Below, in pieces: positions 8,488 through 14,584 of a DNA stretch of 34,672 nucleotides. A program made the position numbers and the translations under genes. This stretch comes from CAZWUK01 sp964636685 (GTDB lineage Bacteria; Bacillota; Clostridia; Christensenellales; CAG-138): contig CAZWUK010000015.1 in NCBI GenBank assembly GCA_964636685.1, forward strand, positions 1 through 34,672, given 5' to 3'. Within the stretch, counting starts at the first letter, position 1. Each line of letters opens with the position of its first letter. The notes beneath the pieces were generated by a model. That model made no database searches and was not told the origin of the DNA. It was given only the letters and a program-made list of their open reading frames with translations.

Positions 8488-8850
8488 ATGGCGGAGCAAT
8501 ATGTTTCCATCGTGGGGTTCAAGCACTATTTCGACAAGCGTCCGTTTGCCATCGGCGCAAGGCTTCTCTGCGTCAAGGAGCCGGACAACGCGTACGACTG
8601 CGAGGCGATCAAGGTCACTTTTCCCGTGCTCGGTACGGTAGGCTATCTTGCAAACAGTGTCCAGACCAAAGCAAACGGCACGTTCTCGGCAGGGCGCATC
8701 TATGAGCAGGTAGGAGAAAAATTCATTGTCGAGGTGGCTTTTTCGACGCATTCGACCGTGATTGCGCGCATAACCGAAGCAGACGCCGCCGCTGTGCCAA
8801 CGCCTGCCGATTCGGATTACAGCGCCGCATATGCAGGGGAGGATCTCTGA
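8488..8850 (+). CDS. HIRAN domain protein
   Basis: This 120-residue protein is almost entirely one HIRAN-type domain: VGFKHYF near the N-terminus, then the EPDNAYDCEAI core, GTVGYLANS, and a T...G..SAGRIYE segment. HIRAN domains are found at the N-terminus of HLTF/Rad5-type helicases, where they bind DNA 3' ends, and as stand-alone bacterial proteins of poorly known function. The start is set by AAAGGAGG eight nt upstream of the ATG. The C-terminal 25 residues are Ala/Asp-rich and probably disordered. The stop overlaps the next start by one base, so the two genes are translationally coupled. No strong promoter is obvious in the 120 nt upstream. Confidence 0.8.
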   Translation: MAEQYVSIVGFKHYFDKRPFAIGARLLCVKEPDNAYDCEAIKVTFPVLGTVGYLANSVQTKANGTFSAGRIYEQVGEKFIVEVAFSTHSTVIARITEADAAAVPTPADSDYSAAYAGEDL

Positions 8851-9521
8851 TGTCAAAGTTTTATAAGACGCAGATCACTTGCCCGAATTGCAGTCACGAG
8901 AACGACTGCACCGTATGGGAAAGTATCAATACCACGCTCAACCCGCAAATGAAAGAAAGCGTTCGCAATGGCGCCGCTTTTCAGTTTGTCTGCCCGAACT
9001 GCAAGAATCCTTTTTCTGTTGTATACGGCTTTCTATATCATCAAATGGAAGATAAGCTTCTGGTGCATTACTGCCCAGACGGCGAAAATTTTAATGAGAT
9101 CTACCGTTTCTGCCTGGATGCTGACGACGGGGATCTTCCTGCCAGCTTCCGAAAGCGCGGCTATCGGATTCGCATTGTGACCAGTCTGCATCAGTTCCAA
9201 GAGAAGCTGAAAATATTTGACGCAGGACTTGACGACCGGGTGATCGAAATCATCAAAACCATCTATCTTGTACAGGCCTTGAAGGACGATCGTCAGTCGG
9301 TGGACGAGGTGTTTTTTTATCAAAACGATCAACGGAAATATGGCCTCGTTTTCCTGCGGAACGGCATAGAAACGGGCACATGCGCTTTCTCCGAAAATAT
9401 TTATCGCGCGATAGAGGATAAGCTCCATCGGGAGCGGCCGGACATCGTTGACGACGATATCGTTATCAACCGGCAGTGGGCGCTGCGCGCAATGCGCAAG
9501 CGCCGCCATCGAAGGGTATGA
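8850..9521 (+). CDS. CpXC domain protein
   Basis: The 223-residue product begins with a CpXC zinc-ribbon-like module: C11-P-N-C14 and C47-P-N-C50, separated by about 33 residues, with an ITCPNCSHEND start typical of the family. The rest (about 60-223) is a largely acidic and basic helical region without a recognised domain, ending in RKRRHRR. CpXC proteins are usually small, of unknown function and presumed metal-binding. GGGAGG lies seven nt before the ATG, inside the end of the HIRAN gene. Coupling to a HIRAN protein suggests a shared role, but none can be stated. It converges on the thioredoxin gene with 65 nt between and no clear terminator. Confidence 0.8.
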   Translation: MSKFYKTQITCPNCSHENDCTVWESINTTLNPQMKESVRNGAAFQFVCPNCKNPFSVVYGFLYHQMEDKLLVHYCPDGENFNEIYRFCLDADDGDLPASFRKRGYRIRIVTSLHQFQEKLKIFDAGLDDRVIEIIKTIYLVQALKDDRQSVDEVFFYQNDQRKYGLVFLRNGIETGTCAFSENIYRAIEDKLHRERPDIVDDDIVINRQWALRAMRKRRHRRV

Positions 9522-9586
9522 CCGCCGCTCTCCGCGCCGCCCGGCACTTGCAAACGCCGTTTTTCCTTGCGCAAAACGCCGCCGTT

Positions 9587-9958
9587 TCAGACGTTGGCGT
9601 CGCGCAGCAGCGCTTCGACTTCGCTGGTTTTCAGTACCTTTCCCATGGAAACGATCTTTTCGTTCACCACGAGCGCCGGCATACGCATCACCCCGTACGC
9701 CATAATTTTCTGCATGTCGGTGACGTATTCTACGTCCATGGATAAGCCCATCGTCTTGACAGCCGCCCTTGTGTTTTCAAGCAGCGCATGGCAGGACTTG
9801 CAGCCCGTCCCCAGCACCTTCACGCAGCAAGTCTTTTCGCCGACCGTTCCGGCGGACGCCTTTGCAGGCGTTGCTGCTTCCGTCACCGTGCATTTTTCGT
9901 GACAGCCGCATACAGGTGCCGCTTTTTCTTCTGCCTTTCTTTTCCCGAACAAAGCCAT
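9587..9958 (-). CDS. Small thioredoxin-like redox protein (MTH895/TM0996-type) with Cys-rich N-terminus
   Basis: The 123-residue protein carries a thioredoxin-fold domain (about 46-123) with active site C53-K-S-C56, a cis-Pro loop in RMPALVV and the KVL.TSEVEALL tail of this family. An N-terminal extension contains C17, C19 and C23 (CGCHEKC) plus C44-C45, which could bind metal or a thiol-reactive ligand. The ATG at 9958 was chosen because AAAGGAG lies seven nt upstream; six further codons upstream lack such a site. It is the last gene of an arsR-permease-thioredoxin set, 81 nt after the permease. In anaerobes this family often accompanies ArsP/UPF0718 permeases, suggesting a role in reducing or delivering the permease substrate; that role is inference. 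Confidence 0.85.
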   Translation of the reverse strand: MALFGKRKAEEKAAPVCGCHEKCTVTEAATPAKASAGTVGEKTCCVKVLGTGCKSCHALLENTRAAVKTMGLSMDVEYVTDMQKIMAYGVMRMPALVVNEKIVSMGKVLKTSEVEALLRDANV

Positions 9959-10039
9959 TTGATAGCTCCTTTCCAACTCCTGTTTATGATTTCAGAATGC
10001 CCGACACGCGGGCAAACGATTCCGGAGGATTGCGCGCTT

Positions 10040-11053
10040 TTACAAAATAAGCGGCTGAATCAAATTAAAGAAGTACCCGACCAGCAGAATTCCCACCGCA
10101 CAGATCGCCACAAACAAGGCGAGCAGCTTTGGCTTAATGGCTTTTCGCAGCAGGATCAGAGAGGGCAGCGACAAGGTCGTAACCGCCATCATAAACGACA
10201 GCACCGTGCCAAGCAGCGCGTTCTTTGCCAGCAGCGCCTCAGCAATCGGAATCGTGCCGAAGATGTCGGCGTACATGGGAATTCCGATCAGGGTTGCCAG
10301 CGCGACGCCGAACGGATTGTTGCTGCCGAGCACCTTTTCGACCCAGACCTGCGGAATCCAGTTGTGGATCACCGCTCCGATTGCAACGCCGATTAGAATA
10401 TAGGGGAAAACCTTCTTGAACGTTGCAAGCATCTGCTCCTTTGCATAGCAGAGCCGCTCTTTTTTAGTCAGCTCCGGCGCTTCGATATCCACGCTGCCGG
10501 TGGTAAAAATGAAGCTTTCCACATACGGCTCCATGTGCAGCTTCTCAATCGCAGTTCCGCCTGCGACGGCGATCACAAGCCCTACAAGCACATAGATTAC
10601 GGCGACCTTCCAGCCGAAAATCCCCGTCAGCAGCACAAGCGACCCCAAATCTACCATGGGCGATGAAATTAAAAACGAAAATGTCACCCCAAGGGGCAGA
10701 CCCGCGCTGGTAAAACCCATAAAAAGCGGGATCGACGAGCAGGAGCAAAACGGCGTAACCGTACCAAGAAGCGCCGCTACGCAATTTGCCCAGATCCCAC
10801 GAAAGCGTCCGAGAATCTTGCGGCTGCGTTCCGGCGGAAAATAGCTCTGGATGTAGCTGATGACAAAAATCAGCGCGCATAACAGCACCGTAATCTTTAT
10901 CACATCGTACAAGAAGAACTGTAAGCTCCCTACCCAGCGGTTGGTCGTGTCAAGTCCCGCCAAAGCAAGACCCTCGCCGATGATCTTAGATAACCATTGC
11001 ATCCCAAGAATCTGATTCTGGAAAAAGTCCCAGACCGCCTTGATAACCTCCAT
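10040..11053 (-). CDS. Permease of the UPF0718/ArsP family
   Basis: A 337-residue polytopic membrane protein with about eight to ten hydrophobic segments and the diagnostic TPFCSCSSIPLFMGF stretch (C103 and C105), followed by GLPLGVTFSFLISSPM and a later repeat of the same theme (IPMYADIFGTIPIAEALL). ArsP members export trivalent organoarsenicals; other members of the family have unknown substrates. Context of an ArsR-type regulator upstream and a thioredoxin-like protein downstream favours a thiol-reactive toxic metal or metalloid. The start has GGGGGA eight or so nt upstream. Confidence 0.85.
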   Translation of the reverse strand: MEVIKAVWDFFQNQILGMQWLSKIIGEGLALAGLDTTNRWVGSLQFFLYDVIKITVLLCALIFVISYIQSYFPPERSRKILGRFRGIWANCVAALLGTVTPFCSCSSIPLFMGFTSAGLPLGVTFSFLISSPMVDLGSLVLLTGIFGWKVAVIYVLVGLVIAVAGGTAIEKLHMEPYVESFIFTTGSVDIEAPELTKKERLCYAKEQMLATFKKVFPYILIGVAIGAVIHNWIPQVWVEKVLGSNNPFGVALATLIGIPMYADIFGTIPIAEALLAKNALLGTVLSFMMAVTTLSLPSLILLRKAIKPKLLALFVAICAVGILLVGYFFNLIQPLIL

Positions 11054-11075
11054 AGCGCTTCCCCCTTCATCAATC

Positions 11076-11093
11076 GATACATCTAAAAGTATC
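11076..11093. promoter_or_regulatory. Inverted repeat upstream of the permease, possible second regulator site
   Basis: GATAC and GTATC arms around eight nt lie between the arsR-permease terminator-like hairpin and the permease start. It could be a second ArsR-type site or an RNA hairpin. No clear promoter sits beside it. Confidence 0.25.
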
Positions 11094-11109
11094 TATCTGT
11101 TTCCGTTTT

Positions 11110-11135
11110 AAAAAGCCACCTGTCACAGTGGCTTT
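11110..11135 (-). terminator. Terminator-like hairpin between arsR and the permease
   Basis: On the minus strand AAAGCCAC and GTGGCTTT pair perfectly around an 8-nt loop and run into a total of five T residues. The 5' arm overlaps the arsR stop codon. It probably terminates part of the transcripts and sets a lower level for the permease and thioredoxin genes. Confidence 0.5.
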
Positions 11136-11442
11136 ATGATTTGCAGCAGTCCTGCCCGTCGCCTTCTATCGTCAGTATATGCCGCAGCGCTTCCTCGGCG
11201 TGTCTTGCGCCGGCAGGATCTAGCGAATAGTGCATCCACTTCCCATCCTTACGGCATTTGACAATCCCCGCGCCGCACAAAATTCGCATGTGGTGCGAGA
11301 GGGTGGGCTGCGAGATGTTCAGATCCTCCAGCAGCCGGCAGGCGCATTTTTCCCCGCTTTGCAAAAGCTCCAATATACGCAGCCGGTTTTCATCGCAAAA
11401 GGCTTTGAAAATCCTTGCTCTGTCTTCGTACAGCGTCGCCAT
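11134..11442 (-). CDS. ArsR/SmtB-family metal-sensing repressor
   Basis: This 102-residue winged-helix protein has the family's recognition helix region (LNISQPTLSHHMRILCGAGIV) and wing (CRKDGKWMHYSL). The alpha-3 metal site is present as C33-A-C35 in GEKCACRLLED, matching the ELCVCDL-type thiolate site of ArsR/CadC proteins. Extra cysteines at 16 and a C-terminal C99-C100 pair could complete a site for As(III)/Sb(III) or a soft metal. GAGAGG lies seven nt before the ATG. It heads the permease/thioredoxin set and should repress its own promoter until the effector binds. Confidence 0.9.
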   Translation of the reverse strand: MATLYEDRARIFKAFCDENRLRILELLQSGEKCACRLLEDLNISQPTLSHHMRILCGAGIVKCRKDGKWMHYSLDPAGARHAEEALRHILTIEGDGQDCCKS

Positions 11443-11460
11443 GCCGTCGCCTCTCTTTCC

Positions 11461-11484
11461 ATATGCAGAGTATAGTATTCATAT
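11461..11484. promoter_or_regulatory. Probable ArsR operator
   Basis: ATATG (11461-11465) and CATAT (11480-11484) form an inverted repeat with a 14-bp centre that contains the -10 box. Position over the core promoter fits repression; assignment to the ArsR protein is by proximity. Confidence 0.45.
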
Positions 11485-11497
11485 CGATGTTTGTCAA
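11469..11497 (-). promoter_or_regulatory. Promoter of the arsR-permease-thioredoxin unit
   Basis: On the minus strand TTGACA (11497-11492), a 17-nt spacer and TATACT (11474-11469) form a near-consensus promoter. The -35 box overlaps the stop codon of the upstream exporter gene. Confidence 0.75.
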
Positions 11498-12786
11498 TGT
11501 ATTGTGCTGTCCACGCTGCCTTTTTTTGCGCCGTTGCCCGTACCAAGCAGCGGCTTATGAAAAAACGCACCCGCAAAGGCTGCAATCAGCACGATTCCAA
11601 GCGAAATCGCCAGCGCGAAATTGATGGTCTTTGAAGCATAGAGCAGCGCGTTCTCGCCGTTGCCCGAAACCAGCTCGTTCATCGTGATAAACAGCGTGCC
11701 GCCCGGTATGAGCGCGATTTCCGTCGCCATGATAAAGCTTGTGACCGGCGCCTTGCTCACGCGCGCCATGATCTCCGCGTAGCACGCGCCAAACGCCGCC
11801 GCGACAGCGCAGCACAGAAACGAATTGGAAACAAAGGCGGTGCAGAGCAGGTACACCGTCCATGTCAGCCCGCCGCCAAGCGTGCAAAGCAGCAGTCGCT
11901 TTCTGCGAATGCGAAATACCAGGCTAAAGCCAAACGAGCCGAGCGCCGCCGAAAGCACCTGCACATAGGGCAGCGGCGCCAGCGTATCCAGCCCGTTGTT
12001 GGGCAGGATACCCCGCGAAAGAAAAATCGCCGCGGCAAAGCCAAGCGCGACCGAGCAAGCGATAAGCAAGGACTCGACCAGCCGCAAGCTGCCCGAGATG
12101 GTATCGCCGATCAAAAGATCGCGCATGGAGTTGGTAATCGCAATTCCGGGGATCAGCAGCATGATGACGCCCATCATGATCTGTCCGGCATGGATGTTGA
12201 CGCCGGTCAGCGCGATCAAGAGGGACGCGACGCCCGCGAGAAACGAGACGAGGAACGAATGGAACAAGCGCTGTAAATCCATCTTTTTGAGAAGAAGATC
12301 CAGCGCCCATGTGAGAAGGGAAATCAGCATGGCGGCAACGCCGTCCATGGGGCTTCCGCCAAAGAAGATTGCAAACGCGCTGCCGGCAATCATATAGCCA
12401 AAGCAGCGAAACAGGTCGCTGTGGCGCTGTTCGGACGGCGTATGCTCCGTCGCCATAAGATGCGCGCGCAGTTCGGAAACCGGCGGCTTTGTATGACAAA
12501 TCTCCCGAGAAAGCGCGTTCAACTGCTCCAAACGCTCCAGATCGGTGGCGTAGGCCTTGATATTCACGCGGCGAAACTGGGTTTCGACGGTACCGTCCAA
12601 AAAGGTTGCGGAAAGCGTAATGCAGGATATAATGGTAAATACGTCCACTCGTGTTGCGCCATAGCTGTGCAGCACGCGCGAAACGGTATCCTCGACTCGG
12701 CTCACCTCTCCGCCGCAAACGAGCATTGCTTCTCCAATATCCAGCGCGCGGCTGACAACTTCCCGATATTCCTCCCGACCGTCCAT
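11494..12786 (-). CDS. Threonine/serine exporter-like membrane protein (ThrE family, fused form)
   Basis: A 430-residue protein joining the two ThrE modules that many Firmicutes encode as separate genes. The N-terminal cytoplasmic and membrane part (about 1-265) has the signature ALDIGEAMLVCGGEVSRVEDT, and the second membrane module (about 275-415) has the PGGTLF motif. About ten hydrophobic segments are visible. The family exports threonine and serine, but substrates of the clostridial members are untested. The ATG at 12786 is preferred, with GTGAGG seven nt upstream, over the TTG two codons earlier. Its end overlaps the arsR promoter, and it is transcribed from its own promoter divergent from the AraC gene. 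Confidence 0.88.
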   Translation of the reverse strand: MDGREEYREVVSRALDIGEAMLVCGGEVSRVEDTVSRVLHSYGATRVDVFTIISCITLSATFLDGTVETQFRRVNIKAYATDLERLEQLNALSREICHTKPPVSELRAHLMATEHTPSEQRHSDLFRCFGYMIAGSAFAIFFGGSPMDGVAAMLISLLTWALDLLLKKMDLQRLFHSFLVSFLAGVASLLIALTGVNIHAGQIMMGVIMLLIPGIAITNSMRDLLIGDTISGSLRLVESLLIACSVALGFAAAIFLSRGILPNNGLDTLAPLPYVQVLSAALGSFGFSLVFRIRRKRLLLCTLGGGLTWTVYLLCTAFVSNSFLCCAVAAAFGACYAEIMARVSKAPVTSFIMATEIALIPGGTLFITMNELVSGNGENALLYASKTINFALAISLGIVLIAAFAGAFFHKPLLGTGNGAKKGSVDSTIH

Positions 12787-12813
12787 CTGCAATCCTCACT
12801 GAAAAAAATGAGC

Positions 12814-12837
12814 GGGCGCGGAAAAAATTCAGCGCCC
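12814..12837 (-). promoter_or_regulatory. Hairpin in the exporter leader
   Basis: Arms GGGCGC and GCGCCC with a 12-nt loop lie in the short leader of the exporter transcript. Just after it, CTCA and TGAG flank a T-run and could pair over the GTGAGG ribosome site. This may tune translation or act as a weak attenuator; the evidence is only the pairing. Confidence 0.3.
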
Positions 12838-12849
12838 AAAGTTTTTTAT

Positions 12850-12878
12850 AGTATACCAGATTGCGGGGAAAACAGCAA
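12850..12878 (-). promoter_or_regulatory. Promoter of the ThrE-like gene
   Basis: On the minus strand TTGCTG (12878-12873), 17 nt, TATACT (12855-12850), preceded by TGG next to the -10 box. Confidence 0.65.
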
Positions 12879-12936
12879 CGGTTCCCCCGCAAAAGGAATG
12901 CTATAAACCAAGCGACTTTTGCCTGTCGATGCGCGC

Positions 12937-12965
12937 TTTACAATCCTTTTTCCGTTTGTCATAAT
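12937..12965 (+). promoter_or_regulatory. Promoter of the AraC-GyrI gene
   Basis: TTTACA (12937-12942), a 17-nt spacer and CATAAT (12960-12965). The leader is about 120 nt and contains an inverted repeat GTATCG (13041-13046) / CGATAC (13063-13068) that could be an operator or hairpin. The 12787-13091 interval holds only these two divergent promoters and leaders. Confidence 0.55.
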
Positions 12966-13091
12966 AGAATTGGATTTTATATGAGCAAACCCTTTGTTTT
13001 ATGCCGCGCATCGGACAAAGCACGGCATAAAATATCGGGCGTATCGCAATCAAAGCATGATACGATACCGCTACGCAAGGGAGGCGACCAA

Positions 13092-13952
13092 ATGGGATGG
13101 GTTGAAGGCGTTGCAAATGCGATCCGCTATATTGAAGGACACATCACCGAGGAGCTGCGTATCGAAGCAATTGCGGCACAGGCATATATTTCGCCGTTCT
13201 ATTTTCAGAAGGGCTTTTCCATGCTCTGCGGCATGACGGTCGGCGAATACATCCGGCAGCGGCGGCTGGCGCTTGCGGGGAGCGATCTCGTTTCTTCAAA
13301 CGATAAAATTATCGACATTGCGCTCCGATACGGCTACGATTCCCCCGACAGCTTCACCAAAGCCTTCACCAGATTTCACGGCGTCACCCCCACTGCGGTT
13401 CGTAAAGCAGACGCAACGCTCCGATCGTTTGCTTCTCTCAAAATCAAATTTATGTTGGAAGGTGGTACCAGTATGGATTACAAAATTGTCAGCAAGGACG
13501 CCTTTACCGTTGTCGCCGCAGCCAAGATGTTTGCGTATGACGGCGCGCAGCGCGAGATTCCGAAGTTCTGGAATGAACACTATCAAGCCGGAAACGGAAA
13601 ATACGTCTGTGGCATGTATGGCATCAGTATCGACGAAAACATGAGCGACAGCACGTTTGAATACCTCATCGCAGACGATTACGTCCCCGCAAGGGATGTG
13701 CCAGATGGGTTTGTCACCCGCGTCATTCCGCAGCACACCTGGGCGGTGTTCCCGTGCAAGGGGCCTATGCCGCAGGCATTGCAGGATGTCAACCGGCGTA
13801 TCTTTTCCGAATGGCTGCCGGGCTGCCGCGACTATGAGCTTGCAGCGGGGTATTGCGTAGAGTTTTACACAGACCCGACAACCTGCAAAAATGGCAATCA
13901 GGACGAAAATTATGAGAGCCAAATGTGGATCCCTGTGAAAAAGAAGGCCTGA
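13092..13952 (+). CDS. AraC-family regulator with C-terminal GyrI-like effector-binding domain
   Basis: The 286-residue protein starts with an AraC/XylS double helix-turn-helix domain (1-105): MTVGEYIRQRRL closes the first motif, and IIDIALRYGYDSPDSFTKAFTRFHGVTP is the typical second motif. A GyrI-like (AraC_E_bind) domain follows from about 128 to the end, starting DYKIVSKDAFTVV and with FPCKGPMPQALQDV and the terminal EIW-like QMWIPVKK. Such proteins (Rob/SoxS-related, BmrR-like effector domain) usually answer small hydrophobic or cationic compounds. The start has GGGAGG seven nt upstream; an in-frame ATG at 12981 lacks a good ribosome site. The gene is monocistronic, closed by a strong terminator, and its target is unknown; the divergent exporter is a candidate. 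Confidence 0.9.
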   Translation: MGWVEGVANAIRYIEGHITEELRIEAIAAQAYISPFYFQKGFSMLCGMTVGEYIRQRRLALAGSDLVSSNDKIIDIALRYGYDSPDSFTKAFTRFHGVTPTAVRKADATLRSFASLKIKFMLEGGTSMDYKIVSKDAFTVVAAAKMFAYDGAQREIPKFWNEHYQAGNGKYVCGMYGISIDENMSDSTFEYLIADDYVPARDVPDGFVTRVIPQHTWAVFPCKGPMPQALQDVNRRIFSEWLPGCRDYELAAGYCVEFYTDPTTCKNGNQDENYESQMWIPVKKKA

Positions 13953-13958
13953 CCGCAA

Positions 13959-13997
13959 GCCCCCCGTCGGACAAATCTCCGACAGGGGGCGTTTTTT
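13959..13997 (+). terminator. Intrinsic terminator after the AraC gene
   Basis: A 13-bp stem (13959-13971 with 13978-13990, one mismatch) with loop CAAATC is followed by G and six T. Confidence 0.9.
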
Positions 13998-14034
13998 AAC
14001 GTCACAAACCATACGTTTTTTTTTACAAACAGCC

Positions 14035-14063
14035 TTGACAATTGAGTCTGTTACTGATATTGT
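14035..14063 (+). promoter_or_regulatory. Promoter of the Rrf2-reductase operon
   Basis: TTGACA (14035-14040), 17-nt spacer, TATTGT (14058-14063). The -10 box is embedded in the first operator. Confidence 0.6.
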
Positions 14064-14068
14064 AACAG
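14048..14068. promoter_or_regulatory. Operator 1 for the Rrf2 regulator
   Basis: A perfect 7-7-7 inverted repeat, CTGTTAC then seven nt then GTAACAG, covers the spacer and most of the -10 box, so binding should block RNA polymerase. Assignment to the adjacent Rrf2 protein is by position and by the size usual for dimeric Rrf2 sites. Confidence 0.65.
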
Positions 14069-14074
14069 TAAAAT

Positions 14075-14095
14075 CTGTTATCAATCCGATTACAG
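14075..14095. promoter_or_regulatory. Operator 2 for the Rrf2 regulator
   Basis: CTGTTAT, seven nt, ATTACAG has the same 7-7-7 plan and near-identical arms as operator 1 with one imperfect pair. Its centre is 27 bp downstream, in the early transcribed region. Confidence 0.55.
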
Positions 14096-14135
14096 GTAAA
14101 GGGACTGTCATTTTTTGTCAGGAAGGGAGTGTTAC

Positions 14136-14570
14136 ATGAACAGCGATTTTTGTGTCGCGGCGCATGCGCTGGTCTATCTTGGACACAAGAATACGACCGT
14201 TTCCAGCGAACGTTTGGCAAAAAATATTTGCACGCATCCCGCGCGGGTAAGAAGAATTCTGGGAAGGCTGCGAAAGCAAGGATTTCTTGAAACCGTCGAG
14301 TCCGGCCCGAACAGCGGCTATCGTCTTTCCGAAAATCCAAGGGCGATCACGCTCGGGCAGATCGCCAAGGCGATGGAGATCAAGTTCGCAGATCCAGGCT
14401 GGCGCAGCGGCAGCGTCGATCAGGATTGTCTGATCGCCTCCGGCATGGGTGACGCGATGGACGCCATCTTTGGGGAGCTCAACGAGCTCTGCTATACGCG
14501 GCTCGATCAAATCACCATCTACGATTTGGAAAAGCAGCTGCTCCGGCGCCAAACAGCCGGTGAACAATGA
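14136..14570 (+). CDS. Rrf2-family redox regulator, HypR-like
   Basis: The 144-residue protein has the Rrf2 winged helix-turn-helix (VSSERLAKNICTHPARVRRILGRLRKQGF and the SGYRL-type wing NSGYRLSENP). It lacks the three-cysteine iron-sulfur cluster of IscR. It has C6, C32, C98 and C119. In Staphylococcus aureus HypR the hypochlorite-sensing disulfide joins Cys33 and Cys99 of opposite subunits; the one-residue offset and identical 66-residue spacing here are striking. GGGAG lies six nt before the ATG at 14136. It is followed by a flavin disulfide reductase, as hypR is by merA, and is inferred to repress the operon through the two tandem operators until oxidised by HOCl or a similar electrophile. 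Confidence 0.85.
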   Translation: MNSDFCVAAHALVYLGHKNTTVSSERLAKNICTHPARVRRILGRLRKQGFLETVESGPNSGYRLSENPRAITLGQIAKAMEIKFADPGWRSGSVDQDCLIASGMGDAMDAIFGELNELCYTRLDQITIYDLEKQLLRRQTAGEQ

Positions 14571-14584
14571 AAGGAGCATCCGAA

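Noticed and set aside
9522..9586. Terminator between the convergent CpXC and thioredoxin genes
   Set aside because: Only a weak six-pair AT-rich CGTTTT/AAAACG hairpin is seen, without a proper GC stem and T-run.
12861..13091. Longer AraC protein starting at 12861 or 12981
   Set aside because: It would span the promoter at 12937-12965 or lack a ribosome site; MGWVEG at 13092 matches the usual start of this family and has GGGAGG upstream.
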